Source: CAVEFW01 sp964579575 (GTDB taxonomy: Bacteria; Actinomycetota; Coriobacteriia; Coriobacteriales; Eggerthellaceae). Taken from it: a DNA stretch of 53,057 bases. The first letter of the stretch is position 1. Every line of letters starts with the position of its first letter. Of this stretch, positions 1 through 8,964 are shown piece after piece. The DNA is taken from the NCBI GenBank assembly GCA_964579575.1, contig CAZOGL010000007.1, positions 1-53,057 of the forward strand. Direction: 5' to 3'. The notes beneath the pieces were generated by a model that searched no databases, had not been told where the DNA came from, and worked only from the letters and a program-made list of their open reading frames with translations. Both the position numbers and the translations under genes were made by a program.

Positions 1-149
1 TGGCGAGGCACAGCGACATGGCGAGGTGGAACGACCTAGCGAGTCGGAGCGGCCTAGCAAGGCGGGGTGACCTGGCAGGGTGGAACGACCTGGCAAGGCG
101 GGGTGACCTGGCAAGTCGGAGCGACCTGACAAGGTGGAGGTGGAGCGGC
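1..149 (+). repeat. 18-bp tandem repeat, translated in the TadE-like protein
   Basis: About eight degenerate copies of an 18-bp unit (consensus ctggcaaggyggarcgac) run from the window edge to about 149. The unit is a multiple of three, so it translates as a six-residue repeat rich in Trp, Arg, Asp and Leu. The left end of the array may lie outside the window. Confidence 0.85.
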
Positions 150-767
150 CTGGCGAGATGCACACCTCAAAAAGAGGCTCAAGCAGACCCTCAAAAAGAC
201 GCGGGAAACATCACCATCACCACCGCCTTTATCGTCATTCCGCTCTCCTTGCTGCTCGTCGCAGCGTTGGGTTGCTCGATCCTCTTCACCCGATGGAGCA
301 TGCTCTCCTCACAACTTGCCGCCGCACGTGAGACCACTATGACCTCCGGATTCCAGATGATGCTCAAAAGCAGCGAGGAACCGGGGCGCCTCTTGGCCGG
401 GAAGCTCGCTGGAGAACTACGAAGGGCCGGAGTCGACGATGAACTCGTGGTTTGGTTTGCCGAATCCCAAGACGAGACGTTGGGAGATGGCGCAAGAGCG
501 TTGGCGTATTACGCGGTCCTTACGGAGACCTACGGCAAGGATACGCTGCTCGGCACCTTGGACATCCCCTGTTCCACCACCGCCTCCATCATCGCGTATG
601 CGACCGAGCACGTCTACCGACCAAGCAACAACGCCGCGGTCCAGGCCTATCGTTTCGCCTACGGATCGACCACAGGCGTCGTCACCACGCTCGCGTCTGG
701 TGGCCAACTTCCGCAACCGCTTGTCGATGCGCTTGCTGAATCAGAGTCGCTTGCGCGGTCCCGCTAA
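18..767 (+). CDS. TadE-like pilus assembly protein with repeat-encoded N-terminus
   Basis: Probable pseudopilin-like TadE/TadG family member of the Tad (Flp) pilus machine, anchored in the cytoplasmic membrane. Residues 1-45 are a low-complexity repeat. Around residues 64-90 there is a GNITITTAFIVIP stretch followed by a hydrophobic helix; this resembles the TadE pattern (Gly, then a hydrophobic segment close to the N-terminus with polar residues at its start). The rest is a soluble domain of about 150 residues. The frame is open from base 3, so the true start could be upstream of the window, or the repeat may be untranslated with a start nearer the helix; I see no good ribosome site for the ATG at 18. 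It is the first visible gene of the operon; cpaB starts 25 bp downstream. Family assignment rests mainly on context and the single helix. Confidence 0.55.
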   Translation: MARWNDLASRSGLARRGDLAGWNDLARRGDLASRSDLTRWRWSGLARCTPQKEAQADPQKDAGNITITTAFIVIPLSLLLVAALGCSILFTRWSMLSSQLAAARETTMTSGFQMMLKSSEEPGRLLAGKLAGELRRAGVDDELVVWFAESQDETLGDGARALAYYAVLTETYGKDTLLGTLDIPCSTTASIIAYATEHVYRPSNNAAVQAYRFAYGSTTGVVTTLASGGQLPQPLVDALAESESLARSR

Positions 768-792
768 CCTCCCATAGAAAGGATTCCCTCTC

Positions 793-1569
793 GTGCCCAC
801 ATCCCCTCTCAAAACCATCAGCCAGACCTTGGGCAAACACTTTCCCCGATCAAAACCGTCCTCTCACGGCAACTCCCATAAACGTCGGGTGCCCCAAGGA
901 CAAACCGAGGCGACCACGCGTCTCGAAAGGCTTTCCCGCGGCGTCCTCATCAGCACGGTGGTCGCAGTGGGATCGGTCGGTTTCGGGATCGTCAGCGGCG
1001 TATCCGCACAAACCCAGATTGACAAGGTGACAGGAAACATGAAGCCCGTCGTCGTGACCGCGAAAACCATCGAGGCAGGTACCCTCATCGATGCAAACGA
1101 TGTGAGCATCGTCGAGATCCCCGGTGCCTATCTTTGCGGTGACGTGTATACCGAGACCTCCTCTTTTATCGGAAAGACAGCAAGCGTCACCATCCCCGCC
1201 AATACGCAGATGAGCGCCAACCTCGTAGCCGACCTCGGAAACACCTCCTCCCTCGCTGCCCGTATCCCCGCAGGACAACGTGCGGTCACCGTCAACGTGA
1301 CGTCAAGCTCAGGTCTATCGTCACTGCTTCGTTGCGGGGACAACGTCCAGGTATACGCCACGACGCGGGACGGGGCTCTCTACAACATCGCCACCTCAGT
1401 GCCCGTGTTGGCACTCGACGGGGCGCTCTCAGGTCCTGCGTCGGGCGTGTCCTATTCGACGGTCACGCTCCAAGTCAGCGACGGAGAGGCGCAAGCGATC
1501 ATCGCCGCTGAGCAGGATGGTTCAATCCAACTCGTCCTCAACCCCTTGGCTGAACAAAGATCGGAGTAA
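793..1569 (+). CDS. cpaB: CpaB/RcpC-like pilus assembly protein, SAF domain
   Basis: Tad pilus component of the CpaB/RcpC family. A basic N-terminal tail (residues 1-45) precedes one membrane helix at about 50-74, then a SAF domain (about 80-140, with the PVVVTAKTIEAGTLI pattern) and an RcpC-type region to the end (258 aa). The family is thought to sit at the outer face of the membrane and organise pilus passage. In Gram-positives, which have no secretin, the role is less clear. The GTG start at 793 is supported by AAAGGA about 10 bases upstream. The stop is 2 bp before cpaF, so the two are probably translated from one message. Confidence 0.8.
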   Translation: MPTSPLKTISQTLGKHFPRSKPSSHGNSHKRRVPQGQTEATTRLERLSRGVLISTVVAVGSVGFGIVSGVSAQTQIDKVTGNMKPVVVTAKTIEAGTLIDANDVSIVEIPGAYLCGDVYTETSSFIGKTASVTIPANTQMSANLVADLGNTSSLAARIPAGQRAVTVNVTSSSGLSSLLRCGDNVQVYATTRDGALYNIATSVPVLALDGALSGPASGVSYSTVTLQVSDGEAQAIIAAEQDGSIQLVLNPLAEQRSE

Positions 1570-1571
1570 CC

Positions 1572-2876
1572 ATGGACAAGATGACGAGACGGCGCGTCCG
1601 CGAGTCGATGCAATCCCTCTTGGCAGACAGGATTGCCGACCTTCCCAAAGACGCAGAAGACGACGTCGTACGTGCCCTCATCGTGGACACCGTGTTTTCC
1701 GAGGCGCGACGGGACAGCTCCTTGGCGCCTGGCGAGATTGAAGACCTTGCCACTGAGATGGTCAACGAGTTTCTCTACCTTGGCCCTCTCCAACCCCTCA
1801 TGGCCGATCCCGACATCACCGAAATCATGGTGAACGGTGCGGGGTTCGACGAGCACGGAACGCTTCGACCCCCCATCACCTGGGTGGAAAAGCGCGGACT
1901 TCTGCAACGACGCGATGATGTCACATGGGACGACGAGGCACACGTGCAACGCATCATGAACCGAATCCTTGCACGCCAAGGACGACGTATTGACGAGGGC
2001 AACCCCATAGAGGACGGCTCATTGCTTGACGGATCCCGTTTCAACGGCACGCTCTACCCGGTCGCGGTCGACGGATCGACATTCAACATCAGGCGATTCA
2101 GAAAAGACCAGGTTAACGCATCCCAATACCTGGCTTTCGGCACCGCATCCCTCAATGAGATGACGTTTCTTGCAACGCTGACCGCCGCCAAGGGAACCAT
2201 CCTGATCTCAGGCGGCACCGGTTCGGGAAAGACGACCTTGCTCAACATCCTCGCATCCTTCATCCCCGAGGGGGAACGCATCATCACCATCGAAGATACC
2301 TGCGAGTTGCTTGTGCACACCACCCACAGCCATGTCGTCCGCTTGGAAGGCCGCAAGGCAAACGCGGAAGGAGCAGGAGAGGTCACCCTCGAGGACCATC
2401 TCAAGTCAGCTCTGAGAAAAAGACCCGACCGCATCATCGTGGGTGAGTGTCGCGGATCGGAAGCATACACGATGCTCGAGGCCATGAACACAGGTCACGA
2501 GGGCTCCATGACGACGATCCATGCAAACGACCCGGTGTCGGCCCTCCGTCGCCTCATCACCCTCGTAAAGCAAGGTGACGCCACCCTCTCGGAGGAAATC
2601 ATCAAGGAAAAGATTGCGAGCGCCCTTGATTGCATCGTCCAGATTCGCCGCCTCCCCAACGGGTCTCGCGTCATCACCCATATCGAGGCCATCGGCGACT
2701 ATGTCGACGGCGCCATCCAACACGATGCGTTGTTCCTCTATAAGTTTGACCAAGACGACGGTACGCAAAAGGGACGCCATACCCCACTCGGCTTCCAACC
2801 GGCAGCGTTGCGAGAGAAGATCACCCAGGCAGGATACGAGTACGATCCCGCATGGTTTTTCGAGGAGCCCCGATGA
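1572..2876 (+). CDS. cpaF: Tad pilus assembly ATPase CpaF/TadA
   Basis: Cytoplasmic secretion ATPase of the type II/IV family that powers Flp pilus assembly. 434 aa, normal length. The N-terminal domain carries LGPLQPLMADPDITEIMVNG (about residues 75-95), typical of CpaF. The Walker A loop GGTGSGKTT is at about 214-222, the Walker B region RIIVGECRG near 287, and the His box GHEGSMTTIHAND at about 308-320. GGAG lies upstream of the ATG. The end overlaps tadB by 4 bp (ATGA), indicating translational coupling. No key residue is missing. Confidence 0.95.
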   Translation: MDKMTRRRVRESMQSLLADRIADLPKDAEDDVVRALIVDTVFSEARRDSSLAPGEIEDLATEMVNEFLYLGPLQPLMADPDITEIMVNGAGFDEHGTLRPPITWVEKRGLLQRRDDVTWDDEAHVQRIMNRILARQGRRIDEGNPIEDGSLLDGSRFNGTLYPVAVDGSTFNIRRFRKDQVNASQYLAFGTASLNEMTFLATLTAAKGTILISGGTGSGKTTLLNILASFIPEGERIITIEDTCELLVHTTHSHVVRLEGRKANAEGAGEVTLEDHLKSALRKRPDRIIVGECRGSEAYTMLEAMNTGHEGSMTTIHANDPVSALRRLITLVKQGDATLSEEIIKEKIASALDCIVQIRRLPNGSRVITHIEAIGDYVDGAIQHDALFLYKFDQDDGTQKGRHTPLGFQPAALREKITQAGYEYDPAWFFEEPR

Positions 2877-3826
2877 GCGCCACCTTGTCCTACCTTGCCC
2901 GCTATCCGCTTGTCCTGGGATTGCTCGTGCTGGTATGCGCCACCCTTGCTTGGCAAGCGATCCTATTGGCAAAGGCGCATGCAGCAACAAGGTCCCAAAA
3001 GATCCCGGCGTTCCGAGCACAAATCAATACGGACAACGAGGTTTCAAGGCGACCTCGCTCCCACAAGATCGTGTCACAGGATTCCAGCAAGACCGCTCGC
3101 TCCCTCAGCGACGCGGGGCTTTCATTGAGCGTCGCTGCGTGGACGATGATACGCGCAGGAGGGGCACTCACCATCCTCGTCACCTGCCTTATCCTCGGCA
3201 TCCCCCTCATCGGCGTGGTGATGGCGATCGGAGCGGTCGTAGGAACCCGTCTTTGGCTTTCGGGGCGGTGTCGCAAGCGCGCGTCCGAGCTCGAGAAGCA
3301 AGTGCTCCAACTCGAGATGCAGATGGCGGAGAACAGCCGCGCAGGCCTTTCCGTCGAGAGATCCCTCAAGACTTGCCTTGAGCACGCCGACCAACCCATC
3401 AAGGACCATCTCGAACGCCTCGTGAATGAACTTACCTACTCCAACCGCACCCTCTCGGAGGCATTCGCTTCCTTTGCACAACGCACCAACTCAAACGACG
3501 TCGCAATTCTGTCAAGCATCATAGCCGTGCAACAGGAGACGGGCGCAAACCTGGCCGATACCCTCGACTTCCTTTGCGAGACCATCGAGGAGAAGCAGCG
3601 AATGCGCCTGACGCTGCGAAGCCGCGTCGCCGAGATGAGCCTCACCAAGGCGATGGTTGCATTGGCCCCCCTCATCATCGTGGGCCTGTGTTGCCTGTTA
3701 ATAGAGGGGGTCACAGCTTTCTATGCCGAAAACCTCCTCGGATGGGTCTTGTTGGGCGTGTGCGGCGGAATCGACCTTTTAGGCGTCGCAATCCTAGGCA
3801 AGATGTCCGACATCCCCATCGACTAG
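2873..3826 (+). CDS. tadB: Type II secretion F-domain protein TadB
   Basis: Polytopic inner-membrane platform protein of the Tad pilus. The chosen ATG overlaps the cpaF stop (ATGA) and has GAGGAG just upstream. 317 aa. There is a membrane helix at about residues 10-32, a hydrophobic region at about 95-130, a cytoplasmic T2SSF domain (four-helix, about 150-250, with the ENSRAGLSVERSL pattern) and two C-terminal helices at about 260-310. It is expected to bind CpaF and TadC. Its last codons and stop are the first copy of the 17-bp repeat array that follows. Confidence 0.88.
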   Translation: MSATLSYLARYPLVLGLLVLVCATLAWQAILLAKAHAATRSQKIPAFRAQINTDNEVSRRPRSHKIVSQDSSKTARSLSDAGLSLSVAAWTMIRAGGALTILVTCLILGIPLIGVVMAIGAVVGTRLWLSGRCRKRASELEKQVLQLEMQMAENSRAGLSVERSLKTCLEHADQPIKDHLERLVNELTYSNRTLSEAFASFAQRTNSNDVAILSSIIAVQQETGANLADTLDFLCETIEEKQRMRLTLRSRVAEMSLTKAMVALAPLIIVGLCCLLIEGVTAFYAENLLGWVLLGVCGGIDLLGVAILGKMSDIPID

Positions 3827-3962
3827 ACACCCCCATCAACCAGACACGCCTCTCGATTAGACATCCCCCCGGCCAGAAGCCCCTTTCGACCAGAAATCCC
3901 CCCGGCCAGGCACCACTTTCGACCAGATACCACTCTCGACCAGATACCCCTCTCGACTAGAA
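3812..3962 (+). repeat. 17-bp tandem array that includes the tadB stop codon
   Basis: About nine degenerate copies of a 17-bp unit (for example accactctcgaccagat). The first copy is atccccatcgactagac, which is the end of tadB with its TAG. Later copies lie between tadB and tadC inside the operon. The last copy runs into the tadC ribosome site (AAGGAAG). No open frame is apparent across it. Confidence 0.9.
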
Positions 3963-3971
3963 GGAAGAACC

Positions 3972-4862
3972 ATGAACGCAATCCTGGCCCTCGCCGTCCT
4001 CATACCCGCCCTTGCCGCAGGGTTTGGTGCGCGATATTTCGTCATGCGGCGCTACAGCTCAACCCCCTCCCCTTCGACGCCAACGCCACCGAAAGGTACT
4101 GCGGAGAAGCGAAAGGATTCCTTGATCGACGCCCTTCGCAAGGCGGGAACCCTGGCTCAACCCGAAATCGACGAGGAGTCCAAGGTGCGTCTCGAGCTGT
4201 TGCGTGCCGGTGTCCGCCTCGATCCCCTCACGTGGCGTGGCATCCAACTCACCTCGCTCCTTTGCGCTGTCGTCTTGGACGCCGCCATACTCCTTTTCTC
4301 CCGCCTTGAAACGGTGTATGCCCTTATGTGCGCCGCCTTGTGTCTGTGTATCGCGTACGGTGCTCCGAAGCTCTATCTCTCCTGTCGCAAGCGCACGCAA
4401 AAATCCCTTATCGGCTCTGCCCTTCCCTGCGCCCTTGAGTTGCTCAACACCTCCATGCGAGCCGGATACTCCATCGAGAGGGGAATCCGCCTCGTTGCCA
4501 ACTCAACCACCGGTCCCTTGTCCCAAGAATTCCGCAGGGTCGATCAAGAAATAAACCTCCTTGGCATGCCGTTGGACACGTCGTTACTCCGCATGAAGGC
4601 GCGATGCGACACACCCAGCGTCTCCTCCTTTGTCAATGCGGTGGTCCAAGCCCACCATCAGGGCACCTCCATGGGTCGCGCCCTCAACTCCCAAGCCAAG
4701 GCGGCCCGCTCCCAACACTATGCCGACCTGCTCGTCAAGATCAACCAGTTGCCCAACAAGATGGTCCCCGTCATCTTCATCTTCTTCTTCCCTATCATCA
4801 TCGTGCTCGCTGTCGCCCCGGTGATCTACAACGCGGCCATCCTTCTTATGAACATGACGTAA
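3972..4862 (+). CDS. tadC: Type II secretion F-domain protein TadC
   Basis: Second platform protein of the Tad pilus, 296 aa. It has an N-terminal helix (about 1-22), a linker, two adjoining helices at about 88-125, a T2SSF domain (about 140-260, with SALPCALELLNTSMRAGYS and the QAKAARSQHYADLL patterns) and a strong C-terminal helix (VPVIFIFFFPIIIVLAVAP). AAGGAAG is placed correctly for the ATG. It is separated from tadB only by the 17-bp array, and the next gene begins 11 bp downstream. Confidence 0.88.
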   Translation: MNAILALAVLIPALAAGFGARYFVMRRYSSTPSPSTPTPPKGTAEKRKDSLIDALRKAGTLAQPEIDEESKVRLELLRAGVRLDPLTWRGIQLTSLLCAVVLDAAILLFSRLETVYALMCAALCLCIAYGAPKLYLSCRKRTQKSLIGSALPCALELLNTSMRAGYSIERGIRLVANSTTGPLSQEFRRVDQEINLLGMPLDTSLLRMKARCDTPSVSSFVNAVVQAHHQGTSMGRALNSQAKAARSQHYADLLVKINQLPNKMVPVIFIFFFPIIIVLAVAPVIYNAAILLMNMT

Positions 4863-4873
4863 AGGAGCCTCCC

Positions 4874-7033
4874 ATGAACCTTTGTCCGCCTCAAAAAGAA
4901 ATCACTCAACCCCACAACGAAGTTTCTCAGTCCCAAGTCAGAGCCCCTCAACCCCAAGACGCAACTCCTCAGCTCAAAAAAGCAGTCCACCAACCCCAAG
5001 ACGGGGCCGAATCGCGTTGCATCAGTCGACGCCATGCCCTCATAGCCGCAACCGCAGTACTCGGGGCAGCGGCTGCCGGAGGGGTCGCATGGGGCGCCAC
5101 CCAATACGCGCACAGCTCCTCCAAGAACGCATGGAAAAAGCCCCAAATCAACATCCTTGAAGATGGGGCAAACCTGCTCAAGCCGGGAGACCGACCCCAC
5201 CGAGACATAGTTGCCACCTGCACCTCCGTGAACACGTCCTACACCCTAGGAAATTCGCGTTCCTATTGGGGAACCGATGTAGGTCTTGACTACCTCAACG
5301 ACGACCAGCGCGATTGGCCCCTGCGCTCCCACGCGTTCGGAAACAACACGTTTTCCCGCGCCGAGGCGGGCTCCAATACCTGGAGCGACCGATGGAAGGA
5401 CCCCATCACCGGAGCCATTCTTGCCAACAACTCAAGCGGGTGTGGTCGCAGCGGCTACGGCGCCCACCACCTCGTGTCATTCGCCATTTGGGATACCTCC
5501 GCTTTCGGTGGAATCATCCCCACCTCCATAGGTACTTGGAGTCTCCACAATGTCTCGGGCCTCACCTGGGGAACCTACGGCCAATACATGTGCGCAAGCT
5601 ACGCAGGCGGCGCCACACCTCCCGACTCTGCTTGCGTTTTCGAGGGTGCATCCGCCTTTGCACGCATCACCTGCTTCTCGGTGGAGCCCGAACGCTATGA
5701 GTCCGACTATCGTCTCAACTACTGCTTCTATTGCTTTTTGAACTTCACGGATATCGGGATAAGTGTCTCGCAAGCGTTCGACAACTACGCGGGTCTCGCC
5801 TTCGGGTGGGCCCCCGCCGCCGGCATCAGTTGCACCCTGACACAATCCGGTCTCGGCAACGTGGCCTCCATCCTCTTAGATAACCTCAACCGAGGCTTTG
5901 CCAACCTTAGCATCCCCACGTCCTCAATGGATTCGCTTACCAACCTCGTGGAGACAGGTTCGAAAACCGTCCCTGTAGCCATCGAGGACGCATTGGAAGA
6001 TCTCACTTTGGAAACGTCGTACAAGACGCTCACCGATGCCTCGAGCGCACTCGTATATGCCCTGTTGCAACGAGATCCAACGGACGAGGAGCTGACACGT
6101 TTCGCATCAACAATCCGCGTGAAGGGGTGTGGCGCCGCAGCTCGTGAGATCCTTGAGGAGGAGGCAGCCTCAGGGGCGTTGCCCTACCCTCTCGAATACG
6201 GCACCTACTCATGTTCCATCGGTGAGGCAGACGTGGCCGGAGACGTCCACACCATCGAGCTCGACCAAACAGGAGAGGGAAAGACTGGGCGCGTCTATAC
6301 CTATGGCACCTATTCTGCAACGCTTTCCTCCGAGGCAAAGGGATGGAACATAGTGGGGGGGCGTCATGCGAGCGTTACAATTCCCACCAACGGCGCGGCA
6401 TCGTGGTTTCCCGTCAAGTTCGAGGCAACTCCCGCAGCAATGCCCGAGATTCTCGAAATCGAGTTCACCGTCACTTACAAACGTGACGCGCTCGCCGCCG
6501 CCCGTCTTGGGCTCGAGTCCGTTTGCTATACCGAGACTGCTAGCGCCAACACAGCATTCGAACCATCCGGGGCTGCCGATGCGGCGGGCAGGCGCACTGG
6601 ATGTTCCTCATGGCACGGGTGGTTCATCGACGAGGAATGCACTGAGCGCTACACGCAACGCACCCTCACCGGGGACCTCGTGCTCTTTTGCTTCAACACG
6701 GTGGTAATCTCTTGGGGCCTCACCTACAACGCGCGTTCCCTCGAGAAGCGTTATGCGGGGATAACATACGTCGACGAGGCCCTTGCGAAAAAGACCTCAC
6801 CTACAAACCTCCTCCCCTCCTCCGAAAGGGTGCTTTGGGGTTCAACTTACGAATCGCCAACCCTTGCCACCCTATGGTTGCAAGGAGCGTCGGCTCCCCG
6901 ATCTTGTCCAGGAGCCTCCTATCGCGATATCGAAGCGAGCGCCCCCTTCGAAGGCGAGACAACCCTCTTTAGGTCAACCACCTTTTATGCCGATTGGGAC
7001 GCGCCGTCCCTTGACGGGGTGAGCGCCTCGTGA
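4874..7033 (+). CDS. Tat-type exported protein with InlB-like repeat segment, Tad-operon associated
   Basis: 719 aa, not recognised as a named family. The start at 4874 has AAAGGAG upstream. Residues 1-48 are a Pro/Gln-rich low-complexity leader. Then comes a twin-arginine signal: Ser51-Arg52-Arg53, Leu56, and a hydrophobic stretch to about residue 74. The body is rich in Trp, Tyr, Ser and Gly with several Cys (possible disulfides). Near 576-606 the pattern WHGWFIDEECTERY...LTGDLVLF resembles one Listeria/Bacteroides (InlB B-type) repeat, common in cell-surface proteins. Being last in the tad operon, it could be a pilus-associated surface or tip protein; that role is inference. No LPXTG motif or C-terminal anchor helix is visible, so attachment would need another route. 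Confidence 0.6.
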   Translation: MNLCPPQKEITQPHNEVSQSQVRAPQPQDATPQLKKAVHQPQDGAESRCISRRHALIAATAVLGAAAAGGVAWGATQYAHSSSKNAWKKPQINILEDGANLLKPGDRPHRDIVATCTSVNTSYTLGNSRSYWGTDVGLDYLNDDQRDWPLRSHAFGNNTFSRAEAGSNTWSDRWKDPITGAILANNSSGCGRSGYGAHHLVSFAIWDTSAFGGIIPTSIGTWSLHNVSGLTWGTYGQYMCASYAGGATPPDSACVFEGASAFARITCFSVEPERYESDYRLNYCFYCFLNFTDIGISVSQAFDNYAGLAFGWAPAAGISCTLTQSGLGNVASILLDNLNRGFANLSIPTSSMDSLTNLVETGSKTVPVAIEDALEDLTLETSYKTLTDASSALVYALLQRDPTDEELTRFASTIRVKGCGAAAREILEEEAASGALPYPLEYGTYSCSIGEADVAGDVHTIELDQTGEGKTGRVYTYGTYSATLSSEAKGWNIVGGRHASVTIPTNGAASWFPVKFEATPAAMPEILEIEFTVTYKRDALAAARLGLESVCYTETASANTAFEPSGAADAAGRRTGCSSWHGWFIDEECTERYTQRTLTGDLVLFCFNTVVISWGLTYNARSLEKRYAGITYVDEALAKKTSPTNLLPSSERVLWGSTYESPTLATLWLQGASAPRSCPGASYRDIEASAPFEGETTLFRSTTFYADWDAPSLDGVSAS

Positions 7034-7159
7034 GGACAGATTTCTCGCATGGAAAGGTCTCATGAGAGGAGAGGTTTCATCTCATGAGGGAAACGACCTC
7101 GCGAGAGGAGAGACCCCGTGAGAGGAAAGGCCTCATGAGGGAAACGACCTCGCGAGGAA
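7020..7159 (+). repeat. Degenerate tandem repeat after the exported-protein gene, cut by a gap
   Basis: The array begins at the gene's end (cctcgtgagga contains the TGA stop) and continues with variants such as tctcatgagagga, ccgtgagagga and cgcgagagga. A larger unit of 51 bp (ctcatgagggaaacgacctc...) repeats at 7081 and 7132. It runs into the N gap, and a related cgcacgaggaaag follows on the other side. No gene is seen between 7034 and 7310. Confidence 0.85.
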
Positions 7160-7259
7160 NNNNNNNNNNNNNNNNNNNNNNNNNNNNNNNNNNNNNNNNN
7201 NNNNNNNNNNNNNNNNNNNNNNNNNNNNNNNNNNNNNNNNNNNNNNNNNNNNNNNNNNN
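7160..7259. other. Scaffold gap of 100 N within a tandem repeat
   Basis: Exactly 100 N, so a placeholder length. Repeat copies lie on both sides, so the assembly probably broke in the array. Confidence 0.97.
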
Positions 7260-7310
7260 TCGCACGAGGAAAGATAACGGATTCAGCTTTGCGAGAATCA
7301 GCGCTTGAAA

Positions 7311-8858
7311 TCAGTGCTTGAGCAGGCTACGCCCGGTCATCTCGGCGGGAGCCTCGAGGCCTATCATGTCCAACAACGTGGGAGCAAGGTCGCACAGAGC
7401 ACCCTCGGTACCGTCGAGCTCATAGGCGTTCTCGGAATAGTCGATGAGGGCAAGAGGGACCAAGGCGGTGGTATGTGCCGTGAAGGGCGTGCCATCCTCC
7501 GCAAGCATCTTGTCGGCGTTGCCATGGTCGGCAGTGAGCAAGGCCATGCCACCACGACGCTCAAGAGCACCAAGCACCTTGGCAACACCGGCATCAACCG
7601 CCTCGACTGCCTCGATGGCGGCAGGGATGACACCCGTATGCCCCACCATGTCGCAATTAGCGAAGTTCACGATGTAGACATCGGCCTCGTCCGCGTCGAT
7701 GGCGGCCATGAGCTTGTTTGCGACCTCGGGGGCGCTCATCTCAGGTTTGAGATCATAGGTGGCGACCTTCGGGCTTGCTATGAGCTTGCGCACCTCGTTG
7801 ACCTTGGGTGCCTCCACCCCGCCGTTGAGGAAGAAGGTGACATGGGCGTACTTCTCAGTCTCGGCGATGTGGTATTGTTTGAGACCGGCGCCTGCCAAGG
7901 CATCTGCAAGGACGTTCTCGGGGAACTCCTTGGCAAAGGCAATCGGAGCAGGGATGGTCGGATCGTACTCGGTGAGGCAGACGAAGAACACGTCGCGCTT
8001 CTCCCGGTCAAACCCGGTAAACGCGTCATCCACAAAAGCGCGGGTCAACTGACGTGCGCGATCGGGGCGGAAGTTGAAGAACACGACCGCGTCGCCGTCC
8101 TTCACGCCGCGAGGGTCAAGGGCACCCGGCACCACGAACTCATCGGTGACGCCGTCAGCATAGGAGCGCTCCATGAACTCGACACCAGTCGCAGCGTCGG
8201 TTGTCGGGGTGGCGCCAACGATGGCGTCGTAGGCCTTCGCCACGCGCTCCCAACGGTTGTCGCGATCCATGGCATAGTAGCGGCCCTCGATCGTCGCAAT
8301 CTTGATGTCGCATGTCTCGTCGACCAAGCCGTCGATGATGGCTTGGAGCTCGGCGATGTATCTCGCGCCGCTGGAGGGAGCAACGTCACGACCGTCCATG
8401 AAGCAATGGACGCGGATGCAGGGCACTCCTGCCTGCTTTGCCATGCGGATAAGAGCAAACAGGTGGGCGTTGCTCGAATGGACGCCACCGTCGGACAAAA
8501 GACCCATGAGATGGAGGGCGGCACCAGGTTGGCAAGCCTTCGCGCATGCCTCGAGGAGTACGGGGTTTTTCGCCAAGGAGCCATCCTCGCACGCAAGGTT
8601 GATACGGGTAAGCTCTTGGAACACGACACGACCGGCACCGATATTGAGATGGCCGACCTCGGAATTGCCCATCTGGCCCTCAGGCAAACCCACCGCCAAG
8701 CCAGATGCGGACAGTGCGGTATGGGGGCGATAGTTCAAAACGTTGTCGAGGCAGGGTTTCTCCGCCTGGGAAATGGCATTTCCAGGACCCTCTTCGGCCA
8801 AACCGTAGCCATCCATGATGATGAGGGCTGCAGGCAGGTTCAGTTTCGTGGTACTCAC
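7311..8858 (-). CDS. gpmI: 2,3-bisphosphoglycerate-independent phosphoglycerate mutase
   Basis: Interconverts 3- and 2-phosphoglycerate in glycolysis, cytoplasmic, Mn-dependent. 515 aa, the usual length. Asp16 in MDGYG and Ser66 in GQMGNSEVGH are the metal ligand and phospho-acceptor. HCFMDGRDV (about 151-159) belongs to the substrate domain and TADHGNADKM to the C-terminal metal site. GTG start at 8858. It lies downstream of tpiA but is separated by a terminator and has its own promoter, so its dose can be set independently of gap-pgk-tpiA. Confidence 0.97.
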   Translation of the reverse strand: MSTTKLNLPAALIIMDGYGLAEEGPGNAISQAEKPCLDNVLNYRPHTALSASGLAVGLPEGQMGNSEVGHLNIGAGRVVFQELTRINLACEDGSLAKNPVLLEACAKACQPGAALHLMGLLSDGGVHSSNAHLFALIRMAKQAGVPCIRVHCFMDGRDVAPSSGARYIAELQAIIDGLVDETCDIKIATIEGRYYAMDRDNRWERVAKAYDAIVGATPTTDAATGVEFMERSYADGVTDEFVVPGALDPRGVKDGDAVVFFNFRPDRARQLTRAFVDDAFTGFDREKRDVFFVCLTEYDPTIPAPIAFAKEFPENVLADALAGAGLKQYHIAETEKYAHVTFFLNGGVEAPKVNEVRKLIASPKVATYDLKPEMSAPEVANKLMAAIDADEADVYIVNFANCDMVGHTGVIPAAIEAVEAVDAGVAKVLGALERRGGMALLTADHGNADKMLAEDGTPFTAHTTALVPLALIDYSENAYELDGTEGALCDLAPTLLDMIGLEAPAEMTGRSLLKH

Positions 8859-8924
8859 AAGGAACTCTTTTCAACAAGATTATGGGACACGCTTATGGGA
8901 CGCGCCAAGAACGTGGGGGGATAG

Positions 8925-8954
8925 ATTCTATCGCAACAGGGTGGACCGAATCAA
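8925..8954 (-). promoter_or_regulatory. Predicted sigma-70-type promoter of gpmI
   Basis: On the minus strand: -35 TTGATT (8949-8954), 18-bp spacer, -10 TAGAAT (8925-8930). It lies between the tpiA terminator and the gpmI start. A 13-bp direct repeat (ttatgggacrcgc) at about 8880-8905 sits in the leader. Confidence 0.6.
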
Positions 8955-8964
8955 ACAAAAACGA

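Noticed and set aside
7305..8924. 539-codon open frame on the + strand
   Set aside because: Antisense shadow of gpmI in GC-rich sequence; no ribosome site, no family resemblance.
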